Translations under genes and position numbers: made by a program
Source of the DNA: Bacteroidales bacterium
Lineage (GTDB): Bacteria > Bacteroidota > Bacteroidia > Bacteroidales > PUMT01
DNA: 60,926 bases
Direction: 5' to 3'
NCBI GenBank assembly: GCA_007135095.1
Contig: SLJO01000033.1
Span: 1-60,926 of the forward strand
The notes under the pieces: model-generated
What the model was told of the DNA's origin: nothing
Database searches by the model: none
The model's input: the letters and a program-made list of their open reading frames with translations, nothing else
Shown: positions 45,166 through 53,068 of the stretch, one piece after another
How the letters are laid out: every line of letters begins with the position of its first letter
How positions within the stretch are numbered: the stretch's first letter is position 1

Positions 45166-46185
45166 ATGAGAACTCTGGCAGTAATTTTTTACCTGGTGTT
45201 AATACCATTTTCCGGATTTTCCCGGTTCACTACTTTATACCCTGATATCCCTAGGATAGATGTTCATGCCCATGTTCATAATAATTTTGGGGGAATAGCA
45301 AACTACCTTTCCATGAGGGAATTAATGGTTTCAACACATAAAATTGACCTGGCAATGTGGATCAATCTTGGCGGTGAATCTGCCATAGATACTATCAATG
45401 AGTTAAGCGGCGGCAGAATAATGACCTGCATCAGTGATTATTCGCCGCAGCGTGGACTTACCTATAAACCCGGGGATATGGCTCCCAGTCTCCGGAAGGG
45501 ATATGTTGGATATAAGATCTGGCATGGCCCTTACCATCGAAGACTTAAAGAAGGGGAGGAAGGCATAAAATATATTGATGATCCCGCCCATGAGCCGGTT
45601 TTTGCTGCTATGGAAAAGGAAGGTATGCCCGGAGCCTCTCTTCACATTTCCGATCCCAACGGCCCTTTTGGTAACAGGGGAAACTGGGCTGCTGACCCCG
45701 TCGCCTTCTGGAGAGAAATAATCGGACTTGAAAGGGTGTTGCACCGGCATCCTGACCTGATCCTTGTCGTGGCACATGGTGCGTGGCTTGTGTGTCAGGA
45801 CGCACAACTGGATTTCCTGAGGTATATGCTTTCAACCTATCCGAATTTTTATATTGATCTGGCTGCTACCTTTCAGTACTTTTACCTGCTGGATCATGCC
45901 AACCTGCGCGATTTTTTCATTGAATACCCTGACCGTATACTATATGGCACCGACATAGGCAGCCTGGCTGACAAGTCTGCAATCCCTGAAATAGTGGAGC
46001 GGTATGCCCGCACTTTCAGGATACTTGAAACCGACCAGATGGTGGAAGGCGGCTTTTTCAGCATGAATCCGGTTATGGGGCTGAACCTTCCGAGAGAAGT
46101 GCTCGAAAAAATCTATTACAGGAATGCCCTTAAAATATATCCGGGACTGGAATCGAGAATGAGGGATATTGAATTATTGAACTGA
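45166..46185 (+). CDS. Secreted amidohydrolase family metal-dependent hydrolase
   Basis: A 339-residue TIM-barrel hydrolase with an N-terminal signal peptide (MRTLAVIFYLVLIPFSGFS). Metal motifs: IDVHAHVHNN (His34, His36), then LILVVAHGAWLV with the barrel His, and RILYGTDIGSL with the catalytic Asp. This places it in the amidohydrolase_2 (ACMSD-like) subgroup, whose members decarboxylate or hydrolyse small carboxylates. Export to the periplasm is unusual for ACMSD enzymes, so the substrate is unknown. Monocistronic. Confidence 0.85.
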   Translation: MRTLAVIFYLVLIPFSGFSRFTTLYPDIPRIDVHAHVHNNFGGIANYLSMRELMVSTHKIDLAMWINLGGESAIDTINELSGGRIMTCISDYSPQRGLTYKPGDMAPSLRKGYVGYKIWHGPYHRRLKEGEEGIKYIDDPAHEPVFAAMEKEGMPGASLHISDPNGPFGNRGNWAADPVAFWREIIGLERVLHRHPDLILVVAHGAWLVCQDAQLDFLRYMLSTYPNFYIDLAATFQYFYLLDHANLRDFFIEYPDRILYGTDIGSLADKSAIPEIVERYARTFRILETDQMVEGGFFSMNPVMGLNLPREVLEKIYYRNALKIYPGLESRMRDIELLN

Positions 46186-46242
46186 GTTGTCTAAAGCCCG
46201 CACAATTCAATTTATTAAAAAAAATTAACAGAGTTTGAAATA

Positions 46243-46281
46243 TGTTCATATATGCATATATTTGAACATTGAACATGTTGA
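46243..46281. promoter_or_regulatory. Clustered TGTTCA/TGAACA half-sites upstream of acyl-CoA ligase
   Basis: TGTTCA (46243-46248) and TGAACA (46263-46268) face each other across a TATATGCATATA palindrome. Immediately after come TGAACA (46270-46275) and TGTTGA (46276-46281). The array ends 59 bases before the ligase start and looks like a binding site for a dimeric regulator (TetR-type or similar). No regulator gene is adjacent. Confidence 0.4.
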
Positions 46282-46339
46282 TTCTATTATATAATGATAT
46301 TTATAAAGTTGACTAATTACCGGAATTCATGATGCGCCT

Positions 46340-48271
46340 ATGAACCAAAGAATCAGCACCGAGAACCTTGCCTTGCTATTCCAGAAGGCAGCCGGGAGGT
46401 TTGATTCCCTTCCTGCTTTTGCTATACGTAAAAGTGCCCTGAAATGGAAGCCTGTTTCCTATCACCAGATATACCGGAAGGGTCTTGACCTTGCCACCGG
46501 ATTAATTGAGCTGGGGGTTCAGCAACGTGACCATGTTGGACTTTTTGGGGACAACCGTTTTGAATGGATTTTATCGGATTACGCCGTAATACTTTGCGGC
46601 GCTGCCGATGTTCCAAGAGGAGGCGATGTAACTGATGCCGAGCTGGCTTATATTATTGATCATGCAAGGATACAGGTTGCATTTGTGGAAACCGTGAAGT
46701 TGCAGGAAAGGATTCTCCGCCTCAGGGGCATATTACCCGATTTGCGTGAAATTATCCTGCTCGATCCCAAAGGCACTCCCCAGGAGGGGGTGAGAAGGCT
46801 TAAAGAAGTTTGCGAACTTGGTGCAAGGCTTAGAAACCAGGGAGACAGACGTGCCGAAGAGCGGATAGCGGGGATCAGGCCCGACGACCTTTTCACACTT
46901 ATATACACCTCTGGAACAACCGGGCAGCCAAAAGGGGTAATGCTTACCCATTCCAATATGATTTCACAGATAAAAAATATCCCCGGCGATCATAACTGCA
47001 ATGACCGCCTGCTATCGGTTTTGCCGATCTGGCATATTTTTGAGCGTTTTATGGAAATGTACACTATAAGCTTTGGAGGGTGCACCTATTATTCCAGTAT
47101 TCAGACACTGGGCGAAGACATGAGGAATGTCGAGCCTACCTTCATGGCATCGGCCCCGCGGCTGTGGGAGAAGCTGCATGAAAAAATACTCAAGGGGGTC
47201 AAGGCTTCCCATCCTGTCCGCCAGGTTTTGTTTCACATTGCATATTTTTTGTCGCGGCAATATAAGGTATCGGAATATTTCATTGCCAACAGGAACCTGA
47301 AAATGAGCCGCCAGCCCTGGTGGAAACGTCTGGCCCTGATGCCGTTTCATATGGTGCGTTGGGCTATCGTGCTTCCATGGTACGGATTTTTTAATGCTGC
47401 CGTACTTGAACGTGTCAGGCTTGGAGCAGGCGGTTCATTAAAAGCAACCATCTCGGGAGGCGGAGCCCTGCCAATACATATAGACAGATTTTTTAATTAT
47501 GTAGGAATTCCCGTTCTTGAAGGGTATGGGATGACTGAGACATCGCCGGTAATATCTGCCCGTTCCCTTGATAACCTTGTTGTAGGCACTGTAGGACCGC
47601 CCCTTCCGGGAACAACAATCCGCATTGCCGATCCGGAAACCGGGGAAATTCTTTACCCGAATGACAAACTTGCCTATGGTGGCCGGTCAATGCGCGGAGA
47701 GATCCTTGTGCAAGGCCCACAGGTTATGAAAGGCTATTACCGGGATGAAGAGCTGACCAGGCAAACCATTCGTGATGGCTGGCTTCGTACCGGCGATCTG
47801 GGCATCATCACTCACAATAACTGTCTGAAAATACTCGGAAGGTGCAAGGCAACCATCGTGCTTTCAAGTGGTGAAAATGTTGAACCCGAACCTATTGAGA
47901 TGCGCCTGCAGCAGAGCCAGTTTATAGATCATTGCATGCTGGTCGGTCAGGATAAAAAGTTCCTGGCTGCTCTTATTATTCCGGCCCTTACCGAATTCCG
48001 GGAGGCAGGATTTGCAGAACAATCTGTTGAAGAACTGGCAACAAACCCCGAGGCACATAAAATAATCCTCAGGGAGATACACCGAATGACAGGGTTATCC
48101 AACGGATTTAAGAGTTATGAACAGATACGCGATTTCCGCATTCTTCCTGAAGGTTTTCAGATCGGTCATGAGTTAACCAATCTATACAAGGTAAAACGTC
48201 ACGAGGTTGAATTAAAATTCAATCATGTAATCTGGGAGCTGTTTTCAGCCAAATCATCAAAAAACATTTAG
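46340..48271 (+). CDS. AMP-dependent long-chain acyl-CoA synthetase
   Basis: A 643-residue adenylate-forming ligase that activates fatty acids to acyl-CoA. The AMP-binding motif LIYTSGTTGQPKGVMLTH is at about 188-205. A second core motif is VLEGYGMTETSPVISA, and the hinge/C-terminal domain has DGWLRTGDLGI and LGRCKATIVLSSGENVEPEPIE. It belongs to the FadD15-like long form. The BASS transporter gene begins 4 bases after its stop, so the two are cotranscribed, suggesting uptake of a carboxylate (for example a steroid or fatty acid) followed by CoA activation. Confidence 0.92.
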   Translation: MNQRISTENLALLFQKAAGRFDSLPAFAIRKSALKWKPVSYHQIYRKGLDLATGLIELGVQQRDHVGLFGDNRFEWILSDYAVILCGAADVPRGGDVTDAELAYIIDHARIQVAFVETVKLQERILRLRGILPDLREIILLDPKGTPQEGVRRLKEVCELGARLRNQGDRRAEERIAGIRPDDLFTLIYTSGTTGQPKGVMLTHSNMISQIKNIPGDHNCNDRLLSVLPIWHIFERFMEMYTISFGGCTYYSSIQTLGEDMRNVEPTFMASAPRLWEKLHEKILKGVKASHPVRQVLFHIAYFLSRQYKVSEYFIANRNLKMSRQPWWKRLALMPFHMVRWAIVLPWYGFFNAAVLERVRLGAGGSLKATISGGGALPIHIDRFFNYVGIPVLEGYGMTETSPVISARSLDNLVVGTVGPPLPGTTIRIADPETGEILYPNDKLAYGGRSMRGEILVQGPQVMKGYYRDEELTRQTIRDGWLRTGDLGIITHNNCLKILGRCKATIVLSSGENVEPEPIEMRLQQSQFIDHCMLVGQDKKFLAALIIPALTEFREAGFAEQSVEELATNPEAHKIILREIHRMTGLSNGFKSYEQIRDFRILPEGFQIGHELTNLYKVKRHEVELKFNHVIWELFSAKSSKNI

Positions 48272-48275
48272 CGTC

Positions 48276-49331
48276 ATGGAATTTAACACCCAGCTTCTTT
48301 ATGCACATGACCAGGCGTTGCTCGCCCTGATGATCTTTATTATCATGCTGGGCATGGGAGCAAGCCTGACTGTCGATGACTTTCGCGCCGTTGCCAGGAA
48401 ACCCAGGGGAGTCCTGATCGGGTTCCTGTCGCAGTTCGGTCTTATGCCTTTCATTGCATTTTCACTTTCAATAATTTTGGACTTTCATCCTGCATTTGCC
48501 ATCGCGCTTATCCTTATCGGGTGTCTTCCCGGAGGTACCACATCAAATATGTTCACCTATTTTTCGCGCGGTTCTGTGGCATTAAGTATTTCCATGACTA
48601 CCGCATCGACAATACTGGCCCTTTTGATGATGCCAATCCTTCTGAATCTCTATACCGGAAGTTTTACAGCACAGATAACTGCTTCGATGCAGGCCGAAGG
48701 GACGGGGGCGGAATTTGTTATTCCAACCGGGAATATATTAAGTTCCCTGGTCCTTGTTCTGGTACCCGTAGCCATGGGTATGTTTCTGAGAAGAAAATCC
48801 CCCGACTGGGCAAAGACAGCGGAAGATACCGCCGGATTTGTTGCTATTATTGTGATACTTTATCTCCTGGGAACGGCATTTATCCGCCATGGGGGATTGT
48901 TTCTCCAAACTCCGGTAGAGGTTTATTTAGGCGCAATCGGGATCGGTTTGACCGGTTTCTTTTTCGGCTACTGGTTTTCCCGCCTTCTTGGGGTTTTCCC
49001 TCTTTTTCAGCGGGCCATCTCACTCGAAACCGGTATCCAGAACGGTCCCGTATCTTTTGCAGTTATTTTGCTTAGCTTCCAGGAACCGGTGCAGAGCCAG
49101 ATGTTATGGCTGGCAATACTGTATTCAACCTTTATCGTTCTGTCCTCATCGGTAATTACCCTGTATTTCCGTAATAAAGGAAGGTTTGACTGGGACGTCT
49201 ACCGTAATACGGTTATTCATAACCGGCTTTTTGGTGCGGAGTATGTTACCAATTATCCGGATGGGTTTTTACCAGGACGCCTTGTCAGGGACCCCAGTCA
49301 GGGTACCTCACCAAGCCAGAAAAGACGGTAA
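48276..49331 (+). CDS. Bile acid:sodium symporter (BASS/NTCP) family transporter
   Basis: A 351-residue membrane protein with about nine or ten helices. Family signatures: MIFIIMLGMGASLTVDDF near the N-terminus, IGCLPGGTTSNMFTYFSRG (the PGG-x-x-SN crossover loop that binds sodium and substrate) and SLETGIQNGPVSFAVILL. BASS proteins carry bile acids, pyruvate or other organic anions with sodium. Tight coupling (4-base gap) to the acyl-CoA ligase implies the ligase acts on the imported acid. The last 30 residues are hydrophilic and cytoplasmic. Confidence 0.9.
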   Translation: MEFNTQLLYAHDQALLALMIFIIMLGMGASLTVDDFRAVARKPRGVLIGFLSQFGLMPFIAFSLSIILDFHPAFAIALILIGCLPGGTTSNMFTYFSRGSVALSISMTTASTILALLMMPILLNLYTGSFTAQITASMQAEGTGAEFVIPTGNILSSLVLVLVPVAMGMFLRRKSPDWAKTAEDTAGFVAIIVILYLLGTAFIRHGGLFLQTPVEVYLGAIGIGLTGFFFGYWFSRLLGVFPLFQRAISLETGIQNGPVSFAVILLSFQEPVQSQMLWLAILYSTFIVLSSSVITLYFRNKGRFDWDVYRNTVIHNRLFGAEYVTNYPDGFLPGRLVRDPSQGTSPSQKRR

Positions 49332-49358
49332 ATAAGAATAACATCACTACTTCATGTA

Positions 49359-49381
49359 AAAAAACACCCCCTTGAGGGTGC
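49359..49381 (-). terminator. Rho-independent terminator
   Basis: CACCC-TCAAGG-GGGTG on the minus strand followed by seven T residues (49365-49359). It lies about 56 bases after the stop of the repeat-protein gene and ends that transcript. The BASS gene ends 28 bases away on the other strand; the plus side lacks a T-run. Confidence 0.75.
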
Positions 49382-49436
49382 TTCCGTGTTTTCCGGAAAA
49401 GCCTTATAAATCCGGTCAGAGTTGTTTCATTGCCTG

Positions 49437-49877
49437 TTAGTTATACCAGGCACCGAGCATCCATGTTTCCACAGCAAGTGCAGCCTCTTCCACCGGCTTA
49501 AGCAGTGAGGAGTGAAAATATGAGGGATCAAGCATCCATTCTTCAACAGCCGGGGTGGCTTCGGTTGCTGCAGCCATCGGTGAGGCTGTAAAATAGGACT
49601 GATCAAGCATCCATGCTTCCACGGCCGGAGTGGCTTCGGTTGCTGCAGCCATCGGTGAGGCTGTAAAATAGGACTGATCGAGCATCCATGCTTCCAGGAC
49701 CGGAGTGGCTTCGGTTGCTGCAGCCATCGGTGAGGCTGTAAAATAGGACTGATCGAGCATCCATGCTTCCACTGCCGGTGTGGACTGACAGGATCCTGAT
49801 TCGCCCGCAAAGGCAGTTGTAGTCAGGCAACTTAAAAGTATCAGGGCAACTGCGGAATTAAAAATCAGATTTTTCAT
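49437..49877 (-). CDS. Secreted repeat protein with 25-residue [VL]ExWML repeats
   Basis: A 146-residue protein with a signal peptide (cleavage near AFA-GES, residue 24-25). The rest is five tandem 25-residue units starting at residues 36, 61, 86, 111 and 136. The unit begins [VL]E-x-WMLD-x-SYF and continues TASPMAAATEATP. Units 1-3 are almost identical in DNA (75-base period), unit 4 diverges and unit 5 is cut short (VETWMLGAWYN). Small secreted Bacteroidota proteins with W-M repeats exist, but I know of no assigned function. Monocistronic with its own terminator and a long A/T-rich upstream region. Possibly a surface or processed-peptide precursor. Confidence 0.8.
   Translation of the reverse strand: MKNLIFNSAVALILLSCLTTTAFAGESGSCQSTPAVEAWMLDQSYFTASPMAAATEATPVLEAWMLDQSYFTASPMAAATEATPAVEAWMLDQSYFTASPMAAATEATPAVEEWMLDPSYFHSSLLKPVEEAALAVETWMLGAWYN
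49440..49772 (-). repeat. In-frame 75-bp tandem repeat
   Basis: Coding minisatellite within the secreted repeat protein: units at 49772-49698, 49697-49623, 49622-49548, 49547-49473 and a partial 49472-49440. The first three differ at only a few bases, so the amplification is recent and the copy number may vary between strains. Confidence 0.9.
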
Positions 49878-50209
49878 GGCATTATATTTTTTATATTGTT
49901 ATTAATTTATTCAGTCAGGGTTAATTTGTTTCTGTATGGTCTTTATCACATTATATGCCAAAAGCCATAATAAATTGTCAGATAGCACTATATGAAATTA
50001 TATTAGCACATAAAACCTGTTCCGGGTATACGAATTCGTAATTAGTTGTACGGAAACGGACATACAGCAGATATAAATATTACCTAAATCAGGTTTACGA
50101 TCTTTTAGCACTCAGACTGATTCACGGGGGTATATTCTGCTGCCTTATTGGATGGGGCTTGTAACGGAAGTTGCAGTGGACCGGATAACGGATATGTTTC
50201 GGACAACTG
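49878..50209. other. A/T-rich intergenic region
   Basis: Upstream region of the repeat-protein gene and downstream of the oxidoreductase gene. It must contain the repeat protein's promoter. A minus-strand frame continuing past the oxidoreductase end (to 50122) was not considered convincing. Nothing else identified. Confidence 0.4.
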
Positions 50210-51652
50210 TTATAATTTGCTTTTTCTGAGTATATTATATGCACACAGGTACCCGCTATAGATGGCGCCTGAGAACCCGCCGCCGGTTTTACCCCATGCC
50301 GATGCAAAATGCAGGTTGGCTGGCATGGACGACAGGTCAATGACCGGCTTTGATGGTAACTGCGCGAAGCCGTAAACGGCTCCTGCAGGGTTAAGGGTGT
50401 ATCTCTTTACCGTGGCCGGCGTGCCAACCTCGTAATACTCTATCTCGCCTGCAATTCCCGGCAGGATCTTTTCAAGCCTGCTGATAAAGGTCTTTGCCAC
50501 TTCCTCTTTTTTGGTTTTGTATTCCTGCCGGGATAAATTTTCCCAGTCCCGGAGATAATCTATACAGCAAAGAGCCCCTACCGCCTTTCCGGCAGGGGCA
50601 AGTCCCGAGTCGATCTGGCCGTAGTCAATGAAAGTGAAGCTTCTTTTTTCGAAACTGTCTCTGTTATTGGTAAGTACATCTTTCTGGCTTTTTACGGAAT
50701 CGTCAAATACAAACCTTGAATAATGGCTGTTGCCAATTAGTTTAAGGTTTCTCTTAAAGCCAAAATAAATAGTCAGCAGGGAAGCCCCGGTTTTTTGCTT
50801 GCTGATCTGGCCTTTCAGATCAATACCATATTTTTGCGGAAGGAATCCTGCTATGTTTTCCATTGCCGCATTGGCTATGATATCACGGCCGTATGCCGTC
50901 ATTTCATCTGAAGATCCTGCCTTTTTTCTGTAAGTTACGCCGTTCAGCCGGCCATCATGTTCAGTTATGCCTGTTACCAGGTGGTTAAGCAACACTTCGC
51001 CCCCATGATTCCGGATGTAGGCTGCAAGGTGGTCGGACAGGTTCTGGGAACCTCCCTTGATAAAACTTGCCGCTCCCCCGTAATAGCTTCCCTGGGCAAC
51101 TGAATAGTAGGTAAGCGACAATGAGTAAGGATCGTCATGGAAATATCCCAGGTTGCCCAGCAGCACCAGTTTGAGGCTTTCATTTCCGGTAATTGAATCA
51201 AGAAACTCGCCCACACTGGTATCCTGGCTGGCTTCCTGGCTGGGTGTTTTCTTTTTAGGGTTCAATATACGGGTGAAATATGCATCTATGGCTTTGCCTT
51301 CCAGGGGAAATGCTTCTTTCAGGATCCCGGCTGCCTCTTCGGGATTATGGGGGATTGTAATGGCTGTATCTTGTCCGGTAAAATGATAGAATTCCGGGAT
51401 CCTGACAAACCCGATATTTCCGGTAACTTCCAGTTCACTGAAAATTCTGGTTTTCATATCCCTGACAGACGGCCCATCCATCTCATGCAAACCAACCTCA
51501 AGGGTAAAATCGCCCCGCCGGAACGAGGTGGCGCATCCCCCCGGCTGACTGTGCTGTTCGATCAGCAATACTTTTTTACCTTCCCTGGCTAGTTTGGCAC
51601 CTGCCGTCAGACCTCCCAGTCCGCCCCCGATGACAATTACATCAAAATCCAT
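50210..51652 (-). CDS. FAD-dependent oxidoreductase, phytoene desaturase/retinol saturase-like
   Basis: A 480-residue flavoprotein of the CrtI/retinol saturase group: FDVIVIGGGLGGLTAGAKLA dinucleotide motif at the N-terminus, then LLIEQHSQPGGCATSFRRGDF, and a C-terminal flavin-contact motif ASAWGKTGGGFSGAIYSG. Such enzymes desaturate, isomerise or saturate polyene or fatty chains. It overlaps the GNAT gene by 11 bases and is third in an operon led by an acyl-CoA ligase, so a lipid substrate is more likely than a carotenoid; no other crt gene is present. Confidence 0.85.
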   Translation of the reverse strand: MDFDVIVIGGGLGGLTAGAKLAREGKKVLLIEQHSQPGGCATSFRRGDFTLEVGLHEMDGPSVRDMKTRIFSELEVTGNIGFVRIPEFYHFTGQDTAITIPHNPEEAAGILKEAFPLEGKAIDAYFTRILNPKKKTPSQEASQDTSVGEFLDSITGNESLKLVLLGNLGYFHDDPYSLSLTYYSVAQGSYYGGAASFIKGGSQNLSDHLAAYIRNHGGEVLLNHLVTGITEHDGRLNGVTYRKKAGSSDEMTAYGRDIIANAAMENIAGFLPQKYGIDLKGQISKQKTGASLLTIYFGFKRNLKLIGNSHYSRFVFDDSVKSQKDVLTNNRDSFEKRSFTFIDYGQIDSGLAPAGKAVGALCCIDYLRDWENLSRQEYKTKKEEVAKTFISRLEKILPGIAGEIEYYEVGTPATVKRYTLNPAGAVYGFAQLPSKPVIDLSSMPANLHFASAWGKTGGGFSGAIYSGYLCAYNILRKSKL

Positions 51653-52970
51653 TTTCTGAAATCAGGTTAATATCACCTTTTTTTACCATCTCTTTCGCGG
51701 AAACATTCCTTTCCTTTACCAGGCTCTCTGTAATACTTTTACCCGGTTCCTGCAGGAGTCCTGTATGACCTGATTTCCTGGCTCCGTCATTTTTTGCCGG
51801 CTGTTTGATTTCCTGTACCGGATGCCTCTTAAATTCCTTTTTCCTGTCAAACAGGTACCTGTAGGTTGTGTAATTCTTTACCGGGACACCTCCCACCGAA
51901 AGGAAAATCTTTCTCATCATTGGATTGAAATCGGCTACCCATGAAAATTCCACTTCTGTATAATGAGGCTTCTTTTCAAAGACCTTTCGCACATGCAAAA
52001 TGAAAGCCGATTCGATACCCAGTTTCTGGAACTTTGGGATAACGCCCATCAGAAGTCCCTTTGCCCGGGTCATGGTTTTTCTTTTTTTCAGGTAAAGGAA
52101 TTTGATCATATTGAAAACAGTGAGTTTTCCTTTCATGTGTTTCAGTATCTGGTTAAGATCGGGAAACATCAGGTAGATGGCAATTGGCTTGCCTTCAAAA
52201 TAAGCCATCCAGATAAATTCTTCATCGACGATCGGTCTGGCTTTCCGCAGTACCTCCCTTATATAATCTGCCTTGAGGGGTTCAAAATTTTCCTTGAAAG
52301 TGGCCCATGCCTCATTGAATACCATGGCAAAATCATTTGAAAACTGTTCCTGCTGCTTCCATGTGAAATGACGGAACTCATATCCCGGCTTCCGGGCCAC
52401 CCATTCCGCTATTTTCATGAACCGGTCAGACATGGGCTTTGTGATATCAAGGTGAAACCCCTCCATGGTGTAGTAGGTCATAAATCCGTATGATTCGAAC
52501 AATTCCCGGTAATACGGGTGGTTGTAGGGGACTTCAAAGGAGGGATGGGTGAAACCACCGGTCAGCAAACCCCAGTATTTGTCAGTCTCTCCGAAATTTA
52601 TAGGTCCGTCCATAGCCTCCATCCCCCTGTCTGCAAGCCACTGTTTTGCAGTATCAAAAAGCATAAATGCCATCTCCCTGTCATTTATGCATTCAAAAAA
52701 TCCTATGCCGCCGGTTGGCTGATCATACAGCCATGCACGTTTTCTGTCGATAAAGGCAGCCACCCTGCCAACAGGAATATTGTCATTGTTCAGGATTACC
52801 CAGCGCCGGGCTTCACCCTGCTTGAAATAGGGATTTTTTTTGGGGTCAAAAATAGCCTCTGTTTCTTTGTCCAAAGGACAGACCCAGACGGGATCGTTTT
52901 TATAGACAACCCTTGCAGCATCGTGAAATTTTCCTCTTGTTTTCTTGTCGGTTACACTAATGATTCTCAT
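51642..52970 (-). CDS. GNAT-like N-acyltransferase protein
   Basis: A 442-residue protein of the GNAT-like type found near lipid genes. The N-terminal part holds VYKNDPVWVCPLDKE and RRWVILNNDNIPVGRVAAFID (the GNAT strand that contacts acyl-CoA). The second half contains WMAYFEGKPIAIYLMFPD and GLLMGVIPKFQKLGIESAFI, a second acetyl-CoA-site-like segment. The last 60 residues are hydrophilic and look disordered. It follows an acyl-CoA ligase and overlaps a flavin oxidoreductase, suggesting acyl transfer from the CoA made by the ligase. Acceptor unknown. Confidence 0.75.
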   Translation of the reverse strand: MRIISVTDKKTRGKFHDAARVVYKNDPVWVCPLDKETEAIFDPKKNPYFKQGEARRWVILNNDNIPVGRVAAFIDRKRAWLYDQPTGGIGFFECINDREMAFMLFDTAKQWLADRGMEAMDGPINFGETDKYWGLLTGGFTHPSFEVPYNHPYYRELFESYGFMTYYTMEGFHLDITKPMSDRFMKIAEWVARKPGYEFRHFTWKQQEQFSNDFAMVFNEAWATFKENFEPLKADYIREVLRKARPIVDEEFIWMAYFEGKPIAIYLMFPDLNQILKHMKGKLTVFNMIKFLYLKKRKTMTRAKGLLMGVIPKFQKLGIESAFILHVRKVFEKKPHYTEVEFSWVADFNPMMRKIFLSVGGVPVKNYTTYRYLFDRKKEFKRHPVQEIKQPAKNDGARKSGHTGLLQEPGKSITESLVKERNVSAKEMVKKGDINLISENGF

Positions 52971-53068
52971 AGGGCATGTTGATTTTTAAAAAAAATGAAT
53001 GACCGGCTCACCATCCTTTAGCCGAAACGGGCGCAATCAGCTGATTAGCGGTTTCCGGCTCTCCGGCA

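Noticed and set aside
49440-49772. Tandem repeat considered as a CRISPR array
   Set aside because: Units are directly adjacent with no spacers and stay in frame within a signal-peptide protein.
49427-49810. Repetitive frames overlapping the repeat protein (also 49603-49830)
   Set aside because: Tandem DNA repeats with a 75-base period give open frames in more than one phase; only the 49437-49877 frame has a signal peptide.
50122-50340. 72-codon minus-strand frame across the oxidoreductase end
   Set aside because: Its first two thirds are an out-of-frame read of the oxidoreductase gene and the tail has no recognisable family.
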